A stretch of DNA of 7,065 nucleotides from Methanobacteriota archaeon. GTDB taxonomy: Archaea > Halobacteriota > Methanocellia > Methanocellales > Methanocellaceae. Positions within the stretch are counted from its first letter, which is position 1, and each line of letters begins with the position of its first letter. The DNA is taken from positions 1-7,065 of the forward strand of contig JAEZKS010000266.1 in the NCBI GenBank assembly GCA_023436075.1, written 5' to 3'. Shown piece by piece: positions 1 through 6,331 of the stretch. The position numbers and the translations under genes were made by a program. The notes under the pieces are model-generated. The model ran no database searches. It was not told where the DNA came from and was given only the letters and a program-made list of their open reading frames with translations.

Positions 1-462
1 ATATACATCGGCACGTTCTACACGGCGCTGTTCATCGCCGCGATGTCGGCCATCCTGCTGTTCCTGTTCGGCATACCCCACGTCATCCTGCTCACCGCAT
101 TCGTGTTTCTGGCTGCCATGGTCCCGATCCTGTCAGGTATGATGGTATTCCTGCCCCTGACGGCCTACCTGTACGTCGACCGGGGGCTGGCGATTGCGGC
201 CATGTTCCTCTTATCGTCGATGGTGTTCGTCTACCTCCCGCCCGACTTCATCATCCGGCCATACCTGATCAACAAGGCATCCAACCTGCACCCGCTCCTG
301 ATCATCCTCTCGTTCATCGGCGGCGGGCTCGCCGGGGGCATATCAGGCTTCTTCGCCGCCCCGCTGGTCTACGGATTGCTGGTGGCCGTCTACCGGACGT
401 ATATAAAGTTCGGGGAAAAGGACGGCGAAAGCCCGTCCGAAATATCGCCCGGCCCTCAATAG
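1..462 (+). CDS. AI-2E family transporter, C-terminal part (5' end outside window)
   Basis: The frame is open from base 1, so the ATG at 43 is probably an internal Met and the gene starts before the window. The visible 153 residues are very hydrophobic, with several membrane segments. They match the C-terminal half of the AI-2E (formerly UPF0118/PerM-like) family: an early Y-x-G-T-F-x-x-A-L block, a loop ending in P-x-x-I-x-P-Y-L, then a long helix pair carrying a Gly-rich G-G-G-L-A-G-G-x-x-G-F-F-A-A-P-L motif. A short charged tail (KFGEKDGESPSE) lies after the last helix and is probably cytoplasmic. Family members are integral membrane proteins with proposed roles in export of small signals or in ion exchange; the substrate here cannot be told. 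The T-rich stretch just after the stop may serve as an archaeal terminator. The family call is fairly secure, the function is not. Confidence 0.87.
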   Translation: MYIGTFYTALFIAAMSAILLFLFGIPHVILLTAFVFLAAMVPILSGMMVFLPLTAYLYVDRGLAIAAMFLLSSMVFVYLPPDFIIRPYLINKASNLHPLLIILSFIGGGLAGGISGFFAAPLVYGLLVAVYRTYIKFGEKDGESPSEISPGPQ

Positions 463-467
463 CACTA

Positions 468-476
468 GTTAAATAG
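468..476 (+). promoter_or_regulatory. TATA-box-like element of the nitroreductase gene
   Basis: GTTAAATAG lies about 55 bases before the ATG at 529. An archaeal TATA box here would place the transcription start near 498-500, giving a leader of about 30 bases that contains an AGAGGG ribosome binding site (516-521, 7 bases before the ATG). The same TAAATA core occurs before the genes at 2929 and 5386. Assigned by eye only. Confidence 0.4.
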
Positions 477-498
477 TTTTATTTCCGATCCTGTAATC

Positions 499-512
499 GT
501 TGTAAATACAAC
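499..512. promoter_or_regulatory. Operator-like inverted repeat at the predicted transcription start
   Basis: GTTGTA-AA-TACAAC is a perfect 6-base inverted repeat with a 2-base centre. It sits about 25 bases downstream of the TATA-like box, where transcription should begin, and just before the ribosome binding site. A dimeric winged-helix regulator bound here would block initiation. That it is an operator is inference; no regulator gene is present in the window. Confidence 0.35.
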
Positions 513-528
513 AGTAGAGGGCGATTCG

Positions 529-1095
529 ATGATTGCCAACGAGACATTGAAAATCATTAAACAACGCAGGAGCATCAGAAGCTATAAAGACGAACAGATC
601 AAGGATGACGAACTACAGGCGATACTGGAAGCGGGGATGTATGCACCGAATGCCGGAGGCCAGGCATGGCATTTTACGGTAGTCCAAAACCGGGAACTGC
701 TGGACAGGCTGAATCTTGCCGCCAAAGAAGCCGCCAGGCAAACGGACATGCAACATTTGAGGGACCTGGGAAACAATGAGAAGTTCGACTGTCTTTATGG
801 CGCGCCGACACTGATTATAATCTCTGGCAACGAACAGGTCTCTATACCGCTCGATGCGGATTGCGCTGCAGCCGCTGAGAACCTGCTGATAGCCGCAGAG
901 TCGATCGGGCTGGGATCGTGCTGGATATTCTTTATCCTGCTGGCGTTTCAATCACCGCAGGGCCCGGAATTGCTGAAAATGTTGAAAATACCAGACGGTT
1001 ACAGGCTTTATAATGCGGCTGTATTCGGGTACAAAAAGGCCATGGCTGCCAAAGCAGCAGACCGGAAGCAAGGTCTCGTTACATACATCAGATGA
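529..1095 (+). CDS. Nitroreductase family protein (FMN-dependent NAD(P)H oxidoreductase)
   Basis: The product is 188 residues, a normal length for a single-domain nitroreductase. Family members bind FMN as homodimers and pass electrons from NAD(P)H to nitro compounds, quinones or similar acceptors in the cytoplasm. Visible hallmarks are the N-terminal RRSIR (residues 13-17), whose Arg/Ser contact the FMN phosphate; the APNAGGQAWHF block (39-49), matching the usual P-S-x-x-N-x-Q-P-W pattern; and the helix from D110 to I132 (ENLLIAAESIGLGSCWI), matching the conserved A-x-x-N-x-x-L-A-A-x-x-x-G-L-G-x-x-W segment. The C-terminus has F-G-Y-K-K where many relatives have G-Y-P, a minor deviation. The ATG start is supported by AGAGGG 7 bases upstream. 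The gene has its own promoter-like region and converges on the peptidase gene downstream. It looks more AT-rich than its neighbours, which could mean separate ancestry. The physiological substrate is unknown. Confidence 0.9.
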   Translation: MIANETLKIIKQRRSIRSYKDEQIKDDELQAILEAGMYAPNAGGQAWHFTVVQNRELLDRLNLAAKEAARQTDMQHLRDLGNNEKFDCLYGAPTLIIISGNEQVSIPLDADCAAAAENLLIAAESIGLGSCWIFFILLAFQSPQGPELLKMLKIPDGYRLYNAAVFGYKKAMAAKAADRKQGLVTYIR

Positions 1096-1134
1096 GCCAG
1101 GCAGAATGGGCAATGGTCGCAAGCGCTGCGTGTG

Positions 1135-1160
1135 CAATAAACAAGAGCTGCCCGTGCAGC
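1135..1160 (-). terminator. Hairpin plus T-rich tract after the M20 peptidase gene
   Basis: Read on the minus strand, GCTGC-ACGG-GCAGC makes a perfect 5-base stem with a 4-base loop (bases 1147-1160), followed directly by the T-rich TCTTGTTTATTG. It lies about 80 bases past the peptidase stop codon, between two convergent genes. A terminator role is plausible, though archaeal termination depends mainly on T tracts rather than hairpins. Confidence 0.35.
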
Positions 1161-1239
1161 GGCCATGTACACGCATGCGAGCGACCTGCCTGCCGGCGAG
1201 ACGGTTTTCCCGCCAGTTCTCAACGCTACAGGAAATGTC

Positions 1240-2631
1240 CTATTTAGTTTTCTTCACCTGCGCCAGCCCATAGATGAGCGCGGCCGAAGCCAGCGTGCCC
1301 CGGTAAAGATTCTCTAAGCTGAAATGCTCGTTAGGCGAGTGCAGGCCATCGTCGGGGTCGCCCCAGCCGGCCAGGATGATGTCATCGATGCCGAGGTGTT
1401 TCTTCATGGTCATGACGGCGCCGATGCTGCCGCCTTCCCGGATGAGCACCGGCTTCCGGTCGAAGCCATATTCGATCGCCTTCTCAGCCACAGCCATAGC
1501 CGGGCTCTGACGTTCGACGATCAGGGGCTCTGCCCCGTGATGCCGGATAATCCGTACGTGGACGCCCTCGGGGGCTATGGATCTGACATAGCTTTCGAAT
1601 TGTTCCATGACAGTATCGGGATTCTGATCGGGCACTAGGCGCATGCTTACCTTGGCGCCGGCCGTGGCAGGAATGATCGTCTTGGAGCCTTCGCCCTGGT
1701 AGCCGCCCCATATGCCGTTGACGTCCAGCGTGGGCCGGGCCCGCATGCTTTCCTGCGCAGTATAGCCCTCTTCGGGTACCAGTTGCGGTACGTCTAAGTA
1801 CTTTTTCATCTCGGCCTCATCGAAGGGCAGCGACGCCATCTCCTTTCGCTCCCACTGCGCCAGATCTCTGACGCCATCATAGAAGCCCGGTATGAGCACC
1901 TTGCCCCGATCATCCCGCAGGCTGCGCAGTATCCAGGTCAGCGCGTGTGCCGGGTTCGCTACGGCGCCGCCGTAAAGCCCCGAGTGGATGTCGAAACGAG
2001 GGCCGGTGATCTCAAGTTGCATGTACACGAGCCCGCGGAGGCCGTAACAGATGGCCGGCAGGTCCTTCGCATACTTCTCGCCATCAGAGACGATGAGAAA
2101 GTCGGCCTTCAGATCCTCACGGTGCCCGAGGACGAAGTGCTCGAAGTTGTCGCTGCCGACTTCCTCCTCGCCCTCGAAAACGAGTTTCACGTTCAGCGGC
2201 AGCTGGCCCTTGACGGCTAGTATGGCCTCGAGGGCATTCAGGTGGGTGAAGAGCTGGCCTTTGTCATCTGTCGCGCCCCGTGCGTAGATGGCATTGTTCT
2301 GGATAACCGGATCGAATGGCCGGGAATGCCACTCGTCCAGCGGGTCAGGCGGCTGGACGTCGTAGTGGCCGTAAATGAGCAACGTCGGCGCATCGCTGTA
2401 GGGACAGAGTTCCGCGTAGACCACCGGATGCCCTGGAGTCTCGACGATGGTCCCCTTGAAGCCCAGCAGTTCCGTCTCTTCCAGCAGCCATTCTGCTGCT
2501 CGTCGCATATCCCCTGTGCTGGCCTTGCTGGCGCTGACGCTCGGTATGCTGAGGAAGTCGATAAGCTCTTTGACACGGTTATCGTTGTTTTCCTGTATGT
2601 GTTTCAAAACGTCGCCCGGTATCACTGGCAT
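1240..2631 (-). CDS. M20 family metallopeptidase (dipeptidase/ArgE-DapE-CPG2 superfamily)
   Basis: Counting from the ATG at 2631 the protein has 463 residues, the usual size of M20 dipeptidases. These cytosolic enzymes use two Zn or Mn ions to hydrolyse dipeptides or N-acyl amino acids. The whole active site is visible: H89 and D91 in YGHYDVQPPD, D122 in GATDDKG, the catalytic Glu/metal Glu pair E156-E157 in EGEEEVGS, D183 in VSDGE, H216 in DIHSG (the dimerisation-domain His reaching the partner's active site) and H431 in GLHSPNEH. Together with L-x-I-P-S-V-S near residue 29 this points to the dipeptidase-like M20 subgroup. The frame stays open 59 codons further upstream, to an ATG at 2808, but homologues begin near D-V-L-K-x-I-x-E-N, so I place the start at 2631. 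A GTG at 2625 is a strong rival because an AAGAGGG sequence (2632-2638) touches the ATG but lies 6 bases before that GTG. The exact substrate cannot be told. Confidence 0.93.
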   Translation of the reverse strand: MPVIPGDVLKHIQENNDNRVKELIDFLSIPSVSASKASTGDMRRAAEWLLEETELLGFKGTIVETPGHPVVYAELCPYSDAPTLLIYGHYDVQPPDPLDEWHSRPFDPVIQNNAIYARGATDDKGQLFTHLNALEAILAVKGQLPLNVKLVFEGEEEVGSDNFEHFVLGHREDLKADFLIVSDGEKYAKDLPAICYGLRGLVYMQLEITGPRFDIHSGLYGGAVANPAHALTWILRSLRDDRGKVLIPGFYDGVRDLAQWERKEMASLPFDEAEMKKYLDVPQLVPEEGYTAQESMRARPTLDVNGIWGGYQGEGSKTIIPATAGAKVSMRLVPDQNPDTVMEQFESYVRSIAPEGVHVRIIRHHGAEPLIVERQSPAMAVAEKAIEYGFDRKPVLIREGGSIGAVMTMKKHLGIDDIILAGWGDPDDGLHSPNEHFSLENLYRGTLASAALIYGLAQVKKTK

Positions 2632-2638
2632 CCCTCTT
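2632..2638 (-). promoter_or_regulatory. Ribosome binding site deciding the M20 start (ATG 2631 versus GTG 2625)
   Basis: On the minus strand AAGAGGG directly abuts the ATG at 2631, with no spacer, which is not workable for that codon. It gives a normal 6-base spacing to the in-frame GTG two codons later (2625-2623). If this is the true site, the protein starts at the GTG and is 461 residues long. Confidence 0.45.
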
Positions 2639-2822
2639 GAGCCCGTATTTCCCGCGCTCCTTAAAATCATTTGTGTCAGAAGCCTATCCGTTACAGGTTT
2701 CGACGTCAGGAACAACGCAATTTCGGGACGGCTGTCAGCAGAACAGAGGCATAATCGAGATGGTTTTTGCCTTCCGAATGGAAATTGCAACACAATTTCA
2801 TCATTCATCGATGTTTTACGTC

Positions 2823-2831
2823 TATTTTAAA
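2823..2831 (-). promoter_or_regulatory. TATA-box-like element for the M20 peptidase gene
   Basis: On the minus strand the sequence reads TTTAAAATA within a run of T and A. It would place the transcription start near 2800, giving a leader of about 170-175 bases before the peptidase start. No closer minus-strand TATA box stands out, so the leader may be long. Assigned by eye, with no purine-rich BRE in front of it. Confidence 0.3.
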
Positions 2832-2866
2832 AAAAACAATTTTATTTCAATAACTTCAATTCAATT

Positions 2867-2880
2867 AGGAGTTAAATAAA
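2867..2880 (+). promoter_or_regulatory. BRE/TATA-like promoter of the beta-propeller gene
   Basis: AGGAG (BRE-like purines) followed by TTAAATAAA lies about 50 bases before the ATG at 2929. It predicts a start of transcription near 2900 and a short leader of under 30 bases. The leader has only a weak GGAT as ribosome binding site. Confidence 0.4.
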
Positions 2881-2928
2881 GGCTTAAATCTAATTAAGAG
2901 ATATCTATGGACTATCGGATAGATCATC

Positions 2929-5343
2929 ATGCGAATAAGTCCATCTGCCATTCCGCTGTTACTGATAACGGCTATCCTCTTATTGCTTGTGGCTGACGCC
3001 GCAGGCCGAGTGCTCGATCAGGCTCCCGCCGGCGGCCACCACCCGGCGCCGCCGGCGACGAGCGGTGATCTGAAGCGCTACGCCAGCGGCGACGAGCTGC
3101 TGAAATCGTTCGCCGGCAGTGCCTCAACACTATACTTCGTCGATGTCACGGCATCCGGCCAGTCCTTCGGGACCTGGAGCACCACAGGCGCCGTTCAAGG
3201 CCAGGTCACCTCTGCCGCTGCGAATTCCGCGTCCACGTCAAAGGAAGGCTCGGCCGACTACTCGACGACAAACGTTCAGGTCGCCGGCGTGGACGAAGCT
3301 GACCTGGTAAAGACCGATGGCACGTATATCTACCTCGTCTCTGGCAACCGGATCGTCATCGCTAGGGCGTATCCTGCCGGTGACGCTGCCGTCATCAGCT
3401 CGATCAGATCCGACAAAACGACTCCGAGAGAATTGTTCATCGACGGCGACCGCATGCTGGTCTTCGGCACATCCAACAGCGGAATCGTGCCGCTGCCGGC
3501 AGAAAGCGAGGCGAGCGGGAAATCGATCATGCCCTATTATGGCTCATCGACGACTATCGCAGATCTATACGACATATCCGATCGGACGGACCCGAAGAAG
3601 CTGAAATCGTTTGAGGTCGAAGGCAACTATATGACATCTCGGCTGATCGGCGATTTCGCCTACTTTGTGGTGAACTCGAACCCGCGAGTGTACGTATCTG
3701 AGAATGTCGACGCGACCGATATTATCCCGCTCTGCAAGGCGCCGGACGGCACGGTCGAGCCGGTAGCGTCACCGACCGAGATAGGCTATGTTCCGGGCAT
3801 CCAGTCTTCGAGCTTCATCACTATTGCCAGTGTGTCCCTGAAAGACACGAGCCGCGATATCACCACTCAGACGATCGCAGGCTCCGGCCAGAGCGTATAC
3901 GCCTCTCAGAATAGCCTGTACATCGCCGAATATACGTATCCGGGCTACTACACCCTGCGGGCTGATGACGTCGCGCCGACCGAAAATACCACAGTGCTGA
4001 AGTTTGACCTCCGGGAAGGCAACATCGCCAGCGCAGGAACGGGCAACGTGAAAGGCCATATCCTGAACCAGTTCTCCATGGACGAGCACGAAGGCTTCTT
4101 CCGCATAGCGACGACGCTGGGCGAAGTCTGGGACAGCTCGAGCCCCTCGAAGAACAACATCTACATTCTCGACAGCAGCATGAGACAGGTCGGCGCACTG
4201 GAGGACCTGGCGCCGGGCGAAAAGATCTATTCCTGCCGGTTCATGGGAGACCGCACATATCTTGTCACATTCAAGAAGGTAGACCCGCTCTTCGTGATCG
4301 ACACCTCGAACCCCTATGATCCGAAAGTGCTGGGCAAGCTGAAGATCCCCGGCTACAGCGATTATCTCCACCCCTACGACGAAACTCACCTGATCGGCAT
4401 CGGCAAGGACGCCGTGGATGCAGACCAGTCAGAGATCGCCTCCCGGAGCCTGGACTTCGCCTGGTACCAGGGCGTGAAGATGGCTCTCTTCGACGTCACC
4501 GATGTCGAGAATCCGAAAGAGATGTTCAACGTCGTCATCGGGGACCGAGGCACGGACTCTCCAGTGCTGACCGACCACCGGGCGTTCCTGTTCGACCGGG
4601 AAAAAGGCCTGCTGGTACTGCCGATCTCTCTCGCTGAGATCAAAGGAGAGCGAACTCGCCCGGACCAGTATGGCGAATTCGTGTTCCAGGGCGCATACGT
4701 CTATGACGTGAGCCTGCAGAACGGGGTCACGCTCAGGGGACGGGTGACGCAGTACGACGACAACGACGCCTTCACAAAGAGCGGATACTACTTCTACGGA
4801 GACCGCTCGATCACCCGGAGCCTGTACATCGACAGCGTGCTCTACACAATCTCAAACACCCGGCTGCAGCTTAACGACCTGAATACGCTCGATAAGATCA
4901 AGATGCTGGACATCGGACCGTCGGCGGTGCCGACATCCAGGCCGACTGCAACTCCGACCCCGACGCCAGTGCCGATCGTGGACTTCACAAGCAACGTTAC
5001 GACGGGCATGGCACCGCTCATGGTACAGTTCACGGATATTAGCACGGGCTCGCCCTCAGAGTGGCAGTGGAGCTGGGGCGACCTGACGGCGAACGATACT
5101 ACCCGGCATCCGGTGCATGTCTTTAACGCGTCAGGGCTCTACAGCGTCACGCTGACCGTGACAGGCCCGGGCGGCAGCAATTCGACACAGAAGGTAGGCT
5201 ATATCAACGTGACCGAAGCGCTGTCAGCGACACCGACGCCTGAGCCTACAGTGACGCCGACACCGACGCCGACCCCAACGCCTGAGCCTACAGTGCCTCC
5301 AGCGCCGACTACGACGCCGACCAACGGCACCAGCACAGGATGA
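2929..5343 (+). CDS. Secreted Beta_propel-domain protein with C-terminal PKD domain
   Basis: The 804-residue product opens with a signal peptide: MRIS, a Leu/Ile core (about residues 8-21), then VADAAGR. This supports the ATG at 2929 despite its weak ribosome binding site. Residues from about 45 to 660 match the Beta_propel family (PF09826), extracellular propellers distantly related to WD40. The signature is NVQVAGVDEADLVKTDG (about 116-132) followed by Y-I-Y-L-V-S-G-N-R-I. Later repeats such as DLYDISD, FVIDTSNPYDPKVLGKLKIP and ALFDVTDVENPKE are blade-like. A Thr/Pro linker (about 664-681) leads to a PKD domain (about 683-763) with P-L-x-V-Q-F-T-D, a W-S-W-G-D variant of the usual W-x-F-G-D-G, and Y-S-V-T-L-T-V-T. 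The last 40 residues are a T-P-E-P-T/T-P-T-P tail with no hydrophobic anchor. Six N-glycosylation sequons cluster after residue 685. It is probably exported and surface-associated or released; its ligand and role are unknown. Only two Cys (C269, C436) are seen in the propeller. Confidence 0.9.
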   Translation: MRISPSAIPLLLITAILLLLVADAAGRVLDQAPAGGHHPAPPATSGDLKRYASGDELLKSFAGSASTLYFVDVTASGQSFGTWSTTGAVQGQVTSAAANSASTSKEGSADYSTTNVQVAGVDEADLVKTDGTYIYLVSGNRIVIARAYPAGDAAVISSIRSDKTTPRELFIDGDRMLVFGTSNSGIVPLPAESEASGKSIMPYYGSSTTIADLYDISDRTDPKKLKSFEVEGNYMTSRLIGDFAYFVVNSNPRVYVSENVDATDIIPLCKAPDGTVEPVASPTEIGYVPGIQSSSFITIASVSLKDTSRDITTQTIAGSGQSVYASQNSLYIAEYTYPGYYTLRADDVAPTENTTVLKFDLREGNIASAGTGNVKGHILNQFSMDEHEGFFRIATTLGEVWDSSSPSKNNIYILDSSMRQVGALEDLAPGEKIYSCRFMGDRTYLVTFKKVDPLFVIDTSNPYDPKVLGKLKIPGYSDYLHPYDETHLIGIGKDAVDADQSEIASRSLDFAWYQGVKMALFDVTDVENPKEMFNVVIGDRGTDSPVLTDHRAFLFDREKGLLVLPISLAEIKGERTRPDQYGEFVFQGAYVYDVSLQNGVTLRGRVTQYDDNDAFTKSGYYFYGDRSITRSLYIDSVLYTISNTRLQLNDLNTLDKIKMLDIGPSAVPTSRPTATPTPTPVPIVDFTSNVTTGMAPLMVQFTDISTGSPSEWQWSWGDLTANDTTRHPVHVFNASGLYSVTLTVTGPGGSNSTQKVGYINVTEALSATPTPEPTVTPTPTPTPTPEPTVPPAPTTTPTNGTSTG
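5236..5295 (+). repeat. In-gene direct repeat encoding T-P-E-P-T-V
   Basis: The 18-base sequence ACGCCTGAGCCTACAGTG occurs identically at 5236-5253 and 5278-5295, a shift of 42 bases (14 codons). Between the copies lie ACGCCGACACCGACG-type Thr-Pro codons. The copies are identical even at third positions, so the tail probably grew by duplication or slippage. A similar Thr-Pro codon run lies at 4942-4975 before the PKD domain. Confidence 0.8.
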
Positions 5344-5355
5344 AAAGCTAAATAG
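5342..5355 (+). promoter_or_regulatory. TATA-like promoter of the COG1237-type gene
   Basis: GAAAAG then CTAAATAG overlaps the stop codon of the upstream gene. It predicts a start of transcription near 5378, about 8 bases before the ATG at 5386, so a near-leaderless transcript. The TAAATAG core is the same as at 470-476. Confidence 0.35.
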
Positions 5356-5385
5356 GGCTGCGCGGCATAGTTGATCGTGAATCTC

Positions 5386-5745
5386 ATGACCGACCGTGCC
5401 GCGAACCTGAAGGTCGTCTGTCTGGTAGACAACACCCCTTCCCCAGGATACAAGGCTGAGCACGGCATCTCGTTTTTCTTAGAGTCCCACTGCCTCCGCC
5501 TTTTGTTCGACACCGGGCAAAGCGGCGACGTGCTGCTGGAGAATGCCCGAGCCGCAGGCATCGACTTCGGCTGGCTGGGCATGATCGTTCTCAGCCACGG
5601 CCATTATGATCACGCAGGCGGCCTCATGAAGGCACTCCGGCGATCGGGCATCGTCAAGCTGCTGGCCATCGAAGAGGCTTTCGACCGAAAGGTCAAGATC
5701 GAAGATGACAAAGTAAAAGACATCGGCGTCCCGTTCACAGTCTAA
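5386..5745 (+). CDS. N-terminal piece of the interrupted COG1237-type metallo-hydrolase
   Basis: This is the 119-residue product if translation stops at the TAA at 5743. It contains the first half of the metallo-beta-lactamase fold: an opening strand K-V-V-C-L-V-D-N-T, AEHGISF, L-L-F-D-T-G-Q-S-G and the H-x-H-x-D-H metal motif in LSHGHYDHAGG. It lacks the downstream His ligands and all later strands. I prefer the ATG at 5386 because the promoter-like TATA box would start the transcript near 5378; extending to the TTG at 5371 adds 5 residues. It is given separately so that it can be found if annotated as its own gene; I believe it is one half of a single ancestral gene. Confidence 0.6.
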   Translation: MTDRAANLKVVCLVDNTPSPGYKAEHGISFFLESHCLRLLFDTGQSGDVLLENARAAGIDFGWLGMIVLSHGHYDHAGGLMKALRRSGIVKLLAIEEAFDRKVKIEDDKVKDIGVPFTV

Positions 5746-5769
5746 GAACTCTGGCATCACTGCGACCCC

Positions 5770-6216
5770 ATGCTAAAGCGGGGGCCATTCATGATCTGCG
5801 ACACCATCTGGACAACCGGCGAGATACCGCGGGTCACGTCATTTGAAAAACCCGACGACCGCCTGCTGGTCGAGCATAAAGGAGCGCTGATAGTAGACCC
5901 AATCAGGGATGACCAGTCCCTTGTAGTCGAGACGGCCGACGGACTGATGTTGATCTGCGGCTGCTGCCATTCCGGGATCGTCAATACGCTGGAGCACGTT
6001 AAAACGACCTTCGGACGCTATCCCGCGACTATTATCGGAGGCCTGCACATGGAAAAGGCAGATGACGAGAGGATTAACCGTACTGTAGAAGCGTTTCGCA
6101 CTGCCGGGGTACGTAAGATTATCCCCGGTCACTGCTCGGGAAAAAAGATCGCCGAAGCGGCTTCGGCCGCCGGCATAGAGGTTATACCGCTTTACGCGGG
6201 CATGCGACTGGTATAG
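5770..6216 (+). CDS. C-terminal piece of the interrupted COG1237-type metallo-hydrolase
   Basis: This 148-residue frame is exactly in phase with the N-terminal piece and would start at an ATG 24 bases after its stop codon. No ribosome binding site precedes this ATG, so independent translation is doubtful. It carries the second half of the fold: I-W-T-T-G-E-I-P-R, DDQSLVVETADGL, GCCHSGIVN with its metal-binding His, I-I-G-G-L-H-M, and PGHCSG, ending in L-Y-A-G-M-R-L-V as family members do. The first metal motif is absent, so no complete active site exists in this piece. GCCHSG has Cys where relatives commonly have GCSHAG. Confidence 0.6.
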   Translation: MLKRGPFMICDTIWTTGEIPRVTSFEKPDDRLLVEHKGALIVDPIRDDQSLVVETADGLMLICGCCHSGIVNTLEHVKTTFGRYPATIIGGLHMEKADDERINRTVEAFRTAGVRKIIPGHCSGKKIAEAASAAGIEVIPLYAGMRLV

Positions 6217-6298
6217 ACTTTTAAGCCATTGGCAAAGGTTCCGGCCGGCTATGATAAAATGCACAATGTCCAGGATGTTTTCGATATTTAGAAAGTAT

Positions 6299-6331
6299 CC
6301 TCCTTAGTCCTCCCTGCCTCCTTAGTCCTCC
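6299..6331 (+). repeat. Tandem direct repeat of a 15-base unit
   Basis: CCTCCTTAGTCCTCC occurs identically at 6299-6313 and 6317-6331, an 18-base period. A degenerate inverted copy, GGAGGGCTAAGGAGA, lies at 6504-6518, next to the closer 13-base inverted copy at 6487-6499. The unit is the building block of the outer ends of the larger inverted repeat. Confidence 0.85.

Larger units (their letters stand above)
2632..2928. other. Divergent intergenic region between the M20 and beta-propeller genes
   Basis: The stretch is clearly more AT-rich towards its right half (2815-2905), as expected for two back-to-back archaeal promoters. The minus frame is open through 2632-2808 but lacks a ribosome binding site at its ATGs (2808, 2670), and its translation looks non-conserved, so I treat it as a leader rather than coding. 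I see no RNA gene here. A small inverted repeat CTATC-G-GATAG (2912-2922) sits just before the start codon at 2929. Confidence 0.5.
5386..6216 (+). pseudogene. Metallo-beta-lactamase-fold protein (COG1237 type), interrupted by an in-frame TAA
   Basis: Read in one frame from the ATG at 5386, the sequence encodes a 276-position protein like the COG1237 metal-dependent hydrolases, some of which are annotated in databases as a dihydropterin-ribofuranosylaminobenzene phosphate synthase of methanopterin synthesis. The only defect is TAA at 5743-5745, codon 120; the frame resumes at once as E-L-W-H-H-C. Before it lie FDTGQSG and the metal motif H71-G-H73-Y-D75-H76. After it lie W-T-T-G-E-I-P-R, D-Q-S-L-V-V, GCCHSGIVN (H195) and PGHCSG (H249). 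Family members usually read P-F-x-x-E-E-L at this point, so the stop may replace a Glu (GAA to TAA, one base). Because metal ligands lie on both sides, neither half should be active alone. It could be a recent pseudogene, a sequencing error, or a readthrough or two-piece product. TTG (5371) and GTG (5377) are alternative starts. Confidence 0.75.

Noticed and set aside
1096..1239. Possible small gene between the nitroreductase and the M20 peptidase (open frames at 1013-1273 plus and 952-1176 minus).
   Set aside because: These overlap real genes in other frames, lack ribosome binding sites and encode no recognisable motif. The gap is explained as a convergent intergenic region.
2632..2808. N-terminal extension of the M20 peptidase starting at the ATG at 2808.
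   Set aside because: The added residues look unlike a signal or targeting sequence, neither upstream ATG has a ribosome binding site, and M20 dipeptidases normally begin near D-V-L-K-x-I.
3769..4389. Long minus-strand open frame (206 codons) inside the beta-propeller gene.
   Set aside because: It is antisense to a strongly supported gene with GC-rich codons, which readily give long shadow frames, and its translation has no family-like features.
5199..5582. Minus-strand frame rich in Gly/Val repeats (GVGVGVGV) across the propeller tail.
   Set aside because: It is the antisense reading of the Thr-Pro codons (ACGCCGACACCG) and not a real protein.
5743..5745. Recoding of the stop as pyrrolysine or selenocysteine.
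   Set aside because: The codon is TAA. Pyrrolysine uses TAG and selenocysteine TGA, so neither explanation applies.
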